Shown here in pieces: positions 36,059 to 48,073 of a stretch of 64,000 nucleotides of DNA (its first letter is position 1; every line of letters starts with the position of its first letter). Source of the DNA: Meloidogyne chitwoodi (Eukaryota > Nematoda > Chromadorea > Rhabditida > Meloidogynidae); NCBI GenBank assembly GCA_015183035.1, contig JACZZP010000016.1:1736001-1800000 (forward strand). Reading direction: 5' to 3'. The notes below the pieces were generated by a model, which had not been told where the DNA came from, did not search any database, and worked only from the letters and a program-made list of their open reading frames with translations. The position numbers were made by a program, and so were the translations under genes.

Positions 36059-39000
36059 GGCAAAAAGAAAAGAGAAGAGAGAAATAAAAAAAGAAAGAGA
36101 AGAGAAAAAGAAATAGAAAAGAAAGAATAAATTAAAGAAGAGAGAAAATAAAACTTGAAAATAATAAAACTTGAAAAAGAGAGGAAAAGTTAATTTATTT
36201 ATAAAAATCTCAAGTTGTGGCCATTGTTGGTCAAAATAAATAAATAAATAATTAAAAAAAGGTAAAATTTAAAATTATATTTATTTAAAAAAAAAATATT
36301 ATTTTTTAAATTATCAAAATTTATAAACAATTTTAAAAATATTTAAAAAAATAATAAAATTATTAAAAAAACACTTTTATTAAAAAAATAAAAAATCGAG
36401 AAAATAATAAATTAAATAATAAATCTTCCTTTTTTTCTTTTATTTGAAGGATTTATGACACTTTTTAATAACAAAATGGCCTGTCAAGAAAAAATGCAAA
36501 TTATTTTCGCTTGTCTCTTTTTACTCTCGAAAGAATAAGACAAAACAACAATTCAAAAATAAATTTTAAAAAAAATAATAATTTAAATAAAAAATAAATT
36601 ATTTTATTTAAATATTTTATTTTATTTAAATATAAATTAATAAGCTTTAAAAAAAAATAAGAAAAAAAAATTAAATAAAAAATTCTGATTTTAATATTTT
36701 TTCAGACTCTAATGGTACAAAAAATATTTATTAATTTTTATAATTTTTTAAAATTATTTTTCTTTTAATTTTAAAACAAAAAGAATATAAAATTAATTTT
36801 CTAAAATAAAAATATATTTTCTTCTCATTCCCGAAGAGATGGTGCCAAATGGCACGGGGCCAAGCGAAAGCCACAAAATAAATGTAGTAATAATTTTAAA
36901 TAAAAAAAAAGAAGGAAAGAGATCTCTAAATAAATATAATATCTTAAAGTATATATAGAAAAAGGAGAGTGCCAAAAAAATAAAAATATTTAATGTGTGA
37001 CCCGGTCAGTGACAGGGAAGAAAAGGGATTAGAAGCTGACCATAAAATGTTTTTGTTTTCTTCTTCTTCGAGATTAAAAAATAAATAATAAATATATTAT
37101 AATTTATCTATTTTAACACCATTACCATTAGAGTAAGAAAAATATTTAATAAAAAATTATTAAGACTCTAATGGTATTAAAAACAAAAAATAGTAAGACT
37201 CAAAAGGTAACTTAATTAATAATTAATTAAATTAATATGACTTTAATAAAAATAAATAAAAAATAATCAAAAATATTCCTAGACTCTAACAGACAGAAAA
37301 TTAAATTGTCAATTTTTATGGTTAAATTTTTCCAAAAATAATTATGTAAATATTATTTAAATATATATAAGTTTTTTTTGTTTTTTTTTGTAATTATTAT
37401 TGTCCTCGATTTTTTCATAAAAACATTTAAAAAATTTTTATTCATTTTTTTTTATTAATTTTCTCAATAACAGCTCATCATCTTTTTTTTCTTTTTTTTG
37501 CCCACACAGTAAATAAATAAATAAAAATTATTTTTTTCTTCTAAAGGCAGACATTTCTTCGCTATCTTGACCAATCTTTTTTTTTAATATTTTTTTAAAT
37601 ATTTAAATATTTATTTTTGAGAGAAAAGCAAAGAAAAAATTTTTTTTTAGTATATTTTAGTAATAGAAGGGAAGGTTTTGTTGGCTTGTTTGTTTAAAGC
37701 TTTAAACATCTGTGGCCATAAAAATAAAAAATAAAGCTGAATGTCCATTTTTTCTTTTTATAAAAATAAATAAATATAATAGGAGAAATATAAAATTTAA
37801 AAAGAACAAAACATTATCAGACAAAATAAACAAACTTTTAAATTAACAATAAAATACATGTAAATTAAATAAACAAATATCAGAATCAAATAAATATCAG
37901 AATTATAGTAGTCAGAAATTTCACAAGTTGTAAATAAATTCTGATTTTAGTTCAGAAAAACAAAATCAGAAACTTATAAAAATTCTGAAAATACAAAAGA
38001 AAAATATATTCTGATAATATAAAAACAAGTTTATTTATTATTGATCTTTTGGGGAACTTTTAATAAATAAAATAATAATTATATACAAATAATAAGTAAT
38101 AATAAAAGTTGTTTTCGGGAGTATTTTTTCAGTAAAAAAATATTGACGAGAATAAATAAAAAAAAGAATTAATTGATGAATGGCACTGATAAGAATAAAA
38201 AATATATTTAAATTATTTTTTTAAAGTAGGGCGAGAGTAGCTTTATTTTTTTAGTGGTTTTGAGGGCACCCACACACAATATATTAATATTAAAATTAAA
38301 AATAAATTAAAAATAAATTTAAAATAAATTAAAAATAAATTGGGTAATTGCCAGGTGAAATACTTATAAATTAAAAAAAAAATATATTTTTAATATAATG
38401 AATGACCTTGAAAAAAAAGAAAATTTATATGAGTGAATTGAAGAAGAAAAATATTATTTCGTGACTTAATAACATAATAAAAAAATTTTTTTATTATAGA
38501 CTTTTTGCCAATAAAAAATTTTTTTGTTCGATTTAAGTAAAATGAGGAGACATATCCATTTAACATCAAAACACTAAAAAGGTCTTTTAGAGTCTGAAAC
38601 TTTTTTTTAATAAAAATAATAAGATTATTTAATAATTAATTTTAATTTAATTAAAATAATATTTTTTAAAATAAATAGTAAAATAAAAATAAAATATATT
38701 TTGTATGTGATGAAGCTGTGACAATCGATTTATTCGCTCAGAAAAGCGAATTGAATAGGAGAAATAAAAATAAAATAAAAAAGAGGAAGCAGCGCGGAAA
38801 TTGCTTGTTTTTTTTGTGAAAGCCAACAAGAGATTAAAAAAGCGATGAATAAAATTGGGAAATTTTAACTATTATTTATTTATATTAGAGTATTGAATTT
38901 ATTATTAAATTATTTTAAATAAATTTTATTAAAAAAAATATTTTTTTTAATTAAGAAGAAAATGTTAAATTAAATTAATTAAATTAATAAATATTAAATA

Positions 39001-40156
39001 AATAATTAAATAATAAATAAATGTCAACAGTAAATTATGTACGTATTTTAACCGCAACAGTTTTTGTATAATTAAATATTAATAAAAATGATTTAGCAAT
39101 ATTTTAAGGTTATATATTCATAATTTATTAAATAAATATTCATAAAGTTTAAAATAGCAGCAAATATATAATTGTAAATTATAATTAAAACTTGTTTGTA
39201 TACTGTATTATTTAGTTGTAAAGTTGAGAAATATATAAATTGTAAAAACAAGTTTGAGAATGTTTGTAAAACAAGATGTAAACAAAAAACAAAATTTTTG
39301 AGTCTAAAAACAAGTTGCAATTAAAAGAAGTTGGAAAAAGAAATAAACAGGCGGAATTAAAATTTAGAAGAAAGTAATAAAAACAAAACAATCTGTTTTA
39401 TAAAAAAAGTTTTATTTTTCATTCAAATACAAATTTTAGCAATAAAAAGTTTAATAAACCTAAAGGAGACTTATTACTATTTGTTTAGTGGGGGTAAATT
39501 GTTCGTCCATTTATTTTTATATTTTTTTTCTGATCCTTAGAATTTTTTTAAAATTAAAAAAAATAAGAAAATATAAATTATTACACTTTCTAAATATTTT
39601 TAAAATATTATTTTACTTTAAATGATCTTCTTAAATAAAGAATATATTATTCCAAAAATAATTTTAATTATTTTTCTCACAAAAATTAAAAAAAAAAAAT
39701 TTTCTTAAAATATCAAAACACACAAAAATAAAGAAACATTAAAAATAATAATAAAACAACAACAACAATATTATTATTATTATTATTTTGTTGCCCTTTA
39801 TGAGAGAAAACTAAACAATAATAATAATTAAAGAAAAAAAGAAAATTGGCGCCAAATAATTAAAAAGAAGAGAACAAATAATAAAACAAATAAAACAATA
39901 AAACAAAACAAAACTAGAAGAAATGTTTTGTGTTCTCCTAAAAAGAAAATATTTATATTTACGTTTTTATTTTTATTTTATTTTTAACGTGTGGGAGAAC
40001 GCATAAAATAAAAAAGGAATTTTTGGCGGGTTGGCTAATGGCCTAAAAATTTAAAAAAGAAAGAAAAAAAGAGATGATAAAATATAAATATTAATTATAT
40101 TTTTTATCTATTAAAAAATGTTCTTTTTTTTTTAAATTAAAAATTAAAAAATACGA

Positions 40157-40334
40157 GTCCGCAACTTTTGTCCGCAAAAATTATTATTTTTTTACACTTT
40201 AGATTTTAATTAAATTTTTTTAATATATAATATTTTCAATTATTTTTAATTAAACAAAAATGTCAATTTTTGTTTAATTAATTTTTATATTAAAAAAAAT
40301 AAAATAAATAAATGTCCGCAATTCTTTTGCGGAC
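40157..40334. repeat. Element bounded by TTGCGGAC motifs
   Basis: A GTCCGCAA pair at 40157-40177 is followed by about 135 bp of AT-rich sequence, then GTCCGCAA and TTGCGGAC at 40314-40334 in opposite orientation. It is comparable to the element in the QDPR intron (57949-58083). Confidence 0.5.
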
Positions 40335-43300
40335 ATTTTGTCCATTTTTAGCTTTAAATATTTAAATAATAATTTTATTTTTTGATTTAATTGGAACTGG
40401 CAGCTTGGGAAAAAACGGAAAAACTGAGAGAAAAGAAAAAGCAATTACCTATAAGCTCTTTTTTTTAAATAAATATTACTTGATGGGTGGTAATGACTTT
40501 CTCTAAAAATAAATATTTAGGTCGATGAGCAATTTTAAAGAAATAAAACTTTTATATTAAAATTAAGATATATCTTTCCCACGCTTTTTAATATATTTTC
40601 TAAAAAAGTGCCATTATTTTATTTTATAATTATTTAAAAATAACAACTGTCGACATCCCCTTTACACTTACTTATATATTTCTTCCCCTATTTTTAAAAA
40701 ATACCCCTAATTTTTTAAAAATATAAAATTTTTTCACCTGTCATTGACCAAGTAAAAACTAATTAAAAATTAATAAAAATATATCAATTCCTTCAATTTA
40801 TTACACAAAAAAGCTGTTATATGTCAATAATATTTAAAAAGTGCCAAATGTCACTTCCTTTCTCGAGAGAAAAAAAAATTAAAATAAATAAATTTTTAAG
40901 AAAAAATAAAAGTAATTAAAAAAAAAATAAATAAAATATTAGAAATATTAAAGTAATTAATATATATTTTTAAAATAAACAAATAAAACAGATGGTTGTT
41001 TGGTAAACATTTAAATAAACAAATAAATGTTTTTATTTGTTTTTAAAAACCAGAATATGTCAGAGTAGTGAAAAAGAGAAGCAATTATTTTTAAAAACAA
41101 TTAAAATAAAATTATTAAAATATTTTTTTATTTTATTAATTTTTAAATAAAACACAATAATTACTTATTATAAAATTTATATATTTTTAGAATTTTAAAA
41201 TAATAAATAAAAATATTATAAAATTAATAAAAATTAAATTTTATTAAAATAATGTCATTAAATATTTTTATTAAAAATTTAATTAAAATTTCCCGCCAAA
41301 AAACTGCCACATTTTTGTGACCATTGACCAACTTAATAAATACAAAATAAATTTTAAATTTTTTACTACAAATTTTCTCTTTTTATTTTTAATTTATTTT
41401 TATTTTATTTTTTATTGTTGTGGTTTCGCGCGAATATTTTTATTTTTTATTTTGTTGTTCTTTTTCTTATTTTTAAAAAATAAAATTAAATTTTATTTTC
41501 CTTCTCTTATATTTAAAACCACAAAATAAAGACCACCGATCATCCCCCACAATTTATATTTTTACCTTTTTTAAATCTTCTCTATCCTTTGTGTGTTCAG
41601 AAAACAACGAAAGGGAAAGCTTAAAAAAATAAAAATAAATTCACGTGTTTAATAAAACCTCTTAAAATAATTTTATTTTGGCGCCAAATATTTCTGCGCA
41701 AAAATTTGTGGTTAAAATAAATAAATAAATTAAATTAACTTTTAAAAAAGAAAAAAGAACACAAAAATAAATAAATAAAACAACAAAGAAAAATAAAAAA
41801 AATATTAAATAAATAATTTAATTTAAAAAAAATATTAAATTTAAAAAAAAATAATTTTAATAATTTTATTTTTAATATTTTTTAGTCACTTAATCTAAAT
41901 AATATTTTATTAAATAAAAATAAAAAGCCGAGATTAAGCGCTAAACATCAAAAACTTGAATTGATGAGCCTATAAAAGAGAAGAAGAAAAATGACTCAAT
42001 ATCAAAACATTTAAATAAATAATACCGAATAAAAATATAACCTTGAATTTTTGAGATTGTTTGTTTTAGATTGGAAATTCTCTCTTTTTGTTTGTATTGT
42101 TTTGTGTTTTTGAAGTTTGCGACAAAAGTTTATTTAAAAATTTGTTTTCATTATTACAGTAATTTTTTACAAACTTTGTTATCAGAACATGTTTTTCAAA
42201 CATGTTTTTATTTAAAAAAGAATTAAACTTGTTTTACTTCTTCGTTTAATTAATCAAATAATTTTGGATATATTCCAAGTTGTTGCACAAAACATTTCCA
42301 ACATTATTTGTTTATGTTTTTAACTTATTTATATAACTTTAATTTTATTAACAAACATCATTGTTTCTCAATCTTGTTTTTAACTACCTAATTAATTTGA
42401 ACGTATCATCAAATATAGTAAACTGCCATAACCACAAAATATTCAATTAATCACAAAAAATATTTTTTTTTATTTTTTTAAACTATATTTAATTACTTCA
42501 AGGTCTCTTCTTGCTACTCTATTAAATTAAAAAAAAACTTTATTAAATAATTGGCACTTGACCAAATCTCTTTGCTTCAATAAACTAAAAAATGACCACC
42601 TAGCATATTAAAAAAAATCTTTTTTTATTTTTTTCTTATCAGATTTGTCTATCTTTATTTTTAGAAACCACACATATTTTTGCCTTTATTTTTTTTATTT
42701 TTCGAGACTTTTTTTAGCAATTATAATTTAAATATTTTTTTTTTAATTTTTTATATTTTTGGTTAATGATCATTAAGCTTTTTTTCTCTTCTTTTTTTTA
42801 TTGCTTTTCCTTATGAATAATAAATAAAAATATTTTAAAATATTTTTATTTACTCTCTTTTTAACTGTTTTTTGTGTCTAAAAATTAATAAACCAATATT
42901 TAATATTTCCTTCTTTTTTTTTATTTATTAGGCTTTATACATATAAAGCTTATTTTTCCCTTTAAAATTGTCTGCCATATTTAAAAAAAAATAAATATTA
43001 GAAAATTGGGTAAAAATTAACAAAAAAAATTGTGATACCCGAAAATGATCCAGTTTTTTTATTAATTTTAAAAAATAAAAAAAAATATATAAATTTTTAA
43101 CTTCGATTTTGGCATAAATATTCTCAAAAAATTAAAATAAAATGGATAAAAAGGTTATATGTGTTTGCGCAACTCTGTTATGCACATAATAAAATATAAT
43201 AAAAATTATTGTAAAATAATAAAAAAAGGAGAAAAAATAAAAAGAGAGAAAGTAGCTAAAAATTGGTCAAAAGGTCAGCGTCGGCGTGGATATTTAAAAT

Positions 43301-43439
43301 TATAGTATAAAAGGGGCAAGAGTAATAAACGAGAATGGAAAAGAAGAGAAAGGAAAAAGAATTTAAGGGAAATGAACAAAAACATGTTTAAAATATTTAA
43401 AACTTAAAAATAAAGGGAAAATCGAATAATTTTGTTTAA

Positions 43440-43690
43440 TAAAAATCAGAACTAGTTTAGAACATGTATAAAAAATTAAAAAACAGAATTGTTTGAATTA
43501 TAAAAAACAAAATTTGTTTACAACGTGTTTGGTTACCAATGTTTTTATTGTCCATAAAAATCAGAATAATTTTAAAACAAAAATTAAAACATCTTATTAG
43601 CAGAATAGAATATATCAAAATTTTTCTAAAACATTTTTATTTGTATTTATGTATACAACAGTTTGTTTTAAAATTAAATACAAAACTAAA
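43440..43690 (-). repeat. GTTGTAAACAAATTCTG family, copy C
   Basis: Read on the minus strand it aligns with copy B over more than 200 bp with few gaps: GTATACATAAATACAAATAA, AATGTTTTAGAAAAATTTTG, AAGATGTTTTAATTTTTG and TTCAAACAATTCTG. It extends to TAAACTAGTTCTGATTTT, which is also present in copy A. Confidence 0.8.
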
Positions 43691-44129
43691 GTAATATTCT
43701 TTTCTGTTTTGCGTTTTATTTGTTTTAACTCAAATAGTAACAGCAAAACTTGTCTGCAACTCAATTTATCATTTGCAAACAAAACTTGCGGACTTTTGCT
43801 TAATAAACTGTTCCATCCATTTTAATAAATACAAAAATGCCTTTCCTTCCAATTTTTTATTCTATTATTCATCAAATTGTCGGAAATTACCAAAAAGAGA
43901 AAGGAATAATGAATTACAAAAATGCGGCATTGTTAAAAGGTTAATTTAATGAATTAATAGTAAAAGAAAAATGTTATTATTTATAATAAAAGGCCTTTTT
44001 AGAGAGGGGAAATGCCTTAAAAAAATAAATTAAAATGCGGAATAAAATAAAAAGGAAAAAAAATTTATCCATTAATTTTTGAAAAAAGATTAATATATTA
44101 CAAAATTAGTATTTTTTCTATTTTTTAAT

Positions 44130-44468
44130 TTAATTTTTTAATTGTAAATGTCTAACTCCTATAGTACACATTCCTTGTCCTCCTTCATTATTTTCTCCAT
44201 TATTTTCAGAATAACTGTTATATTTTTGCTCTGATGCTGTCATCAATACTACAGGTTTGTTTGTCGTTTGAACCTTTTATTTTAATTTTTTTATTATTAA
44301 AAAAAATTAAATTAATTTTACAATATTAGGCATTTCTGCTTCAAAAGAAGAAAATGCCAGTCGATGATTATTTTGAATATTCTCTGTTGGAATCATACCC
44401 ATAAGTTCGTTTTGTCCATCATTACGCATAGAAAATTGAATAGCACCATTACTATTACTTGTAATCAT
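44130..44468 (-). CDS. Small two-exon protein, unrecognised
   Basis: Exons 44322-44468 and 44130-44273 give 96 aa, with a good donor (GTAAAA) and acceptor. The protein starts MITSNSNGAIQFSMRNDGQN. It contains MGMIPTENIQNNHRLAFSSF and ends GQGMCTIGVRHLQLKN, with an Asn/Glu-rich stretch near residue 75. There is no signal peptide, membrane segment or domain that I know. Codon structure and splice phase favour a real gene, but it could be the 3' end of a longer one, since upstream exons may be hidden by the repeats at 44.6 kb. It stands alone between two repeat-rich blocks. No function is proposed. Confidence 0.5.
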
Positions 44469-44624
44469 TTTTACTTTTAAAAACTAAAAAATTAAAGATT
44501 TATAATATTATAAATAATTATTAATAATTATTTTAAATTTTATAAGGAGGAATATATATAATTAATGGAAAAGGACACTATGAAACGAGAGGAATGTTAA
44601 ATTCGCAGCCTAGTAGAATAGTCA

Positions 44625-44950
44625 AATGAAGAGATAAAAACTTAAAATTTTGTATAGTTAACCTCAATAGTGTTATTTAAATTTACTAAAAATTTCAGAA
44701 TTTTCTGTTAATTATTTCAGAATTTATGGTCAAAAATATCAGAAAAATACTGATTTTTGTCAGTTTTTTGACCAGAATTTTTGAAATAAAAAACCAAAAA
44801 TTCTGAAATTTTTAAAGGAGATAGAATAAACTGTTTTAAATATTTGACCAAAATTTTACGATTTTAGGTGCTAATTTGGCGATTTTATACGGCATTTCCT
44901 AAACGAAATAACGCCCAAATAATGACTCCAATGAAGCGTTTAAAACAATT
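44625..44950. repeat. TTCAGAATTT palindromic family, copy
   Basis: The arms AAAAATTTCAGAATTTTCTG and CCAAAAATTCTGAAATTTTT are joined through TTATGGTCAAAAATATCAGA and GTTTTTTGACCAGAATTT. The outer flank AGAGATAAAAACTTAAAATT is shared with the 47040 copy. Confidence 0.85.
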
Positions 44951-45279
44951 AAATGTCTAAAAGGAAATAAATTTTAAGCTCAAAATTTGGAAAATTATTT
45001 TAAAATAAATTTATCACAAGAAATTTAATTTAAATAAAGAAAAAAAATAAAATTTTTGAAGAAATTTCAGAGAAAATAAGCAAAAAATTAAATTATAAAT
45101 AAAAATTTTGCCGAGTTAATTGACCAAAAAATTCGTTCCAAAATAATTTTAAACTTTAAAAAGTTTGTTTTTTCTTGATTATTAAAAAATGGAATTTTTT
45201 AAACATTTTTAGAATATGTTAGAGAATTTGACATTTAAAAGGCTATTGATAATGATTAAATTAAACTTTTATAGTTAAG

Positions 45280-45500
45280 CATTTATGATTGAAATGTTGT
45301 ATAAATAGCCTCAATAATGTTATCTAATATTTCTGAAAATTTCAGAATTTTCTGTTAATTATTTCAGAATTTATGGCTAAAAATATCAGAAAAAAGCTTA
45401 TTTTTGTTAGTTTTTTGACCAGAATTTCTGAAATAAAAAACCAAAAATTCTGAAATTTTCAGAAATATTAGTTAACACTATTAAGGTTATCTTTACAAAA
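45280..45500. repeat. TTCAGAATTT palindromic family, copy
   Basis: Same core arms as the 44.6-kb copy, with outer TAGTTAACACTATTAAGG on the right and CCTCAATAATGTTATCTAAT on the left, which are themselves inverted. Intergenic. Confidence 0.85.
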
Positions 45501-46239
45501 TTAGAAGTATTTAACTTTTCATCTAATTGTTTTATATTTATTAAGCGTTACTTCTCCCAAATCGCTCAAGGCGTTAATTTGGTTTTTTTAATATTAAAAA
45601 ATAAAATAAAAAATTTAAAAATTATTTCCAAACAAAATAAACCTCTTACACATTTTTAAACAAAAAAAAAGCAAAAATGAAGAAAAAACAAAAAAATCTG
45701 CGGGAAAGGAAACACTTTTCTTCTTCAAGTTTTTATTATAAACAAAGAATTTTTATTAAAAAAAATTTTTTTGTTAGTTTTGCACTTTAAAATAATTTTC
45801 GAGACTAAACAAAATGCAATTTTTAAATACACTTAAATTTTATGGTATTAAACAGGAAGTAGAAAATATAAAAGTTTTATTATATTTTAAGGGCTTTTTT
45901 TAATTATTTTTTTTTTCAATTTTTTTTGTTTAAATAATTTTTTTTTAAATAAATAAAATAATTTGGATATTTTTAAGGAGAAGGAACCTTATTTTTTATT
46001 TTAATTATTTATTTTAAAATTTTATAAATTTTAAAGAAAATATAAGCTTTTTAATTTTTTAATAAATTAATAGTAAAATAATAAATAATAGAGAAGCTTT
46101 TTTAAAATAAATAAATTGAAGAGTAAATTTAATTAAAAAATATCCCCAGAGATACTACATATAATTAAAATGTAAACAAAAATATTTTTAAATATTGAAA
46201 ATATAAATTTATTAGATGAATTCCCTAAAAGTTTATAGT

Positions 46240-46440
46240 AGAATGCATATTTATATTGGAGAAAAAATTTCAGAATTTTTTGTTTATTATTTCAGAATTT
46301 ATGGTCAAAAATATCAGAATTTTCGAGCAAAATAACGATTTTTGTTAGTTTATTGACCAGAATTTCTGAAAAAAAAACCAAAAATTCTGAAATTTTTATG
46401 GGAGGTAAAAAGAAACTGTTTTGGTTATTTTAGCAAAATT
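46240..46440. repeat. TTCAGAATTT palindromic family, copy
   Basis: Core arms are present (TTTATTATTTCAGAATTTAT and TTGACCAGAATTTCTGAA). The outer flanks are more degraded than in the neighbouring copies. Confidence 0.8.
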
Positions 46441-47039
46441 TAACTGTTTTAGGTTCTCTATTGAAGAAAAAAGGTATTTTTATTGTTAATTGCTTTATTT
46501 CTCTCTAGGGAATTTTTTATAAAAAAAACTCGAACCCGGAAATTTATTTTTTATAAAAAACAAAAAATATTCAAATTCAAAATTTCTATAAAAATGAAAT
46601 AAATACAATAAGGAAGTAAAAAAATAAAAATAAATTAAAAAATAAAATATATGCGAGTAAGGGGAATTTTAATAAGAAGAAAAAAGAAAAGAATATTTTA
46701 TTAATTTAAAAATTGTAACAAAAATCCAAAAAGTGAAGGAAAAGATACTTGAAATGCATTAAATTTTAAGAATTGGCAGGTCTTTGGTATTAGATTGATA
46801 TTTTCTATTTTTGGCATTTTTTGCCTTTTTCCCCTTAACAATAGGAAAAAACAATCCAACTAAAAACTAGACGTGAATAAAAAAAGAAAATTGAAAAAAT
46901 AAAAAAGAATCAGCTGAGGCCTATAAAGAAAAAGAGGAGATAATAAAAATGCCAAAAAATTTTTAATTTACTTAAGCTTCTCGAAAAAAACATGCGGACT
47001 ATTTCATGTTTATAGAGGTAATTTTGATTAAGAAATTAT

Positions 47040-47280
47040 ACTTAATAAATTGAAGAGATAAAAACTTGATATTTTATATAAATAATCTCTATAGTGTTAA
47101 CAAATTGTTCTGAAAATTTCAGAATTTTCTGTCAATTATTTCAGAATTTATGGTCAAAAACATCAGAAAAATACTGATTTTTGTTAGTTTTTTGATCAGA
47201 ATTTCTGAAATATTAAACCGAAAATTCTGAAATTTTCAGAAATATTAGTTAACACTATTAAGGTTATCTTTACAAAATTT
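47040..47280. repeat. TTCAGAATTT palindromic family, copy
   Basis: Shares the right flank TTAGTTAACACTATTAAGG with the 45.3-kb copy and the left flank GAGATAAAAACTTGA with the 44.6-kb copy. Confidence 0.85.
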
Positions 47281-47903
47281 TAGGTTTCTAGGTTTTTATT
47301 TGATTATTTTATGAAAGCGAACATAACGTTATATTTTCACATATCCGCAAATATAAAAACGCTACTATAATAAAAAAATAGCCTAAAAAATTCCAAAAAT
47401 GTTGGCAAAATATATAAATAAAATAAAATGCATGTAATACACCAAATGGATGAAATAGAAAGACATAAAAAACATTTTTGAATAATGTGCCACGTGTGGG
47501 AATATTTTTGCACATAAGGGAATTTAGCCAATAACACACACAAACAAAAGGCAAAAAAGATAAGCAAAAAAAGTCTGTTAAGTTTAAAAAATTGAGGATG
47601 AGTAAAAAAATATTTAAAATTGCTCCCTAGTAGGAAATTGGACTTTTGACTTTATTTTATTTAATGTCCGCATTTTTTGTCCGCAAATATTTCTTACTAT
47701 TAAAAAATAAACTTTTGATATTTTAACTTGGATATTTATTTTAAAATTTATTGGAATATTTGAAATTTTTTAAAAAACAAAAACAAAGTATTCCATCATT
47801 TTTTAAGTAAATATAAAAAAATAAAATGTGAAAAAAACGTGAAATTTTTTTTGGGATTTTTACATTTTATATATTACAATGGAGTATTGAAACTTTCAGA
47901 ATT

Positions 47904-48073
47904 AAATTAAAGATTATTTTTTGAATATTTAATTTAAAATATACTATTAATTTTAATTAGATTAATTTTCCGGTTATTGATTAAAATTTTAAATTTTTTT
48001 ATTTTTAATTATTAAAAAATAATCTTTTTAAAGCAAACAAAATAAAAATTGTATTGACAAAAAAGAAGGCATA
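47904..48073 (+). repeat. Left copy of ~165-bp direct repeat bracketing the nucleoporin gene
   Basis: It aligns in the same orientation with 50034-50199. Shared blocks include ATTAA(A/G)GATTA, AAAATTTTAAAT, AAAATAATCTTTTT and GTATTGACAAAAAAGAAGGC. This copy overlaps the last exon of the nucleoporin-like gene. Confidence 0.75.

Larger units (their letters stand above)
34479..44129. other. Second repeat desert (9.6 kb), no gene seen
   Basis: Very AT-rich. Recognisable content: two copies of the GTTGTAAACAAATTCTG family (35230-35425 +, 43440-43690 -), a reversed TTCTGATT cluster (37860-38010), TTGCGGAC motifs (40157-40177, 40314-40334, 43786-43793) and a GC-rich hairpin at 36041-36058. A palindrome (GTGCCAAATGGCAC) lies at 36842-36855. 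Open frames at 34762-35019, 36793-36975, 38647-38829, 39093-39320 and 41317-41529 are low-complexity and show no exon neighbours. Confidence 0.6.
44469..48004. other. Intergenic block with four palindromic elements
   Basis: No credible gene; overlapping minus-strand frames at 47309-47567 have no splice partners. The stretch contains four good copies of the TTCAGAATTT palindromic family, a TTGCGGAC double motif (47666-47686), and the left copy of the direct repeat that brackets the nucleoporin gene. Confidence 0.6.

Noticed and set aside
36842..36855. GTGCCAAATGGCAC palindrome as a microRNA precursor
   Set aside because: The stem is only six pairs and flanking sequence does not extend it to precursor length.
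39093..39320. 75-codon minus-strand frame
   Set aside because: Low-complexity AT-rich sequence with no splice context or homology signal.
47309..47567. Two overlapping minus-strand frames with aromatic-rich residues
   Set aside because: They have no exon neighbours in phase, no domain, and lie between repeat copies.
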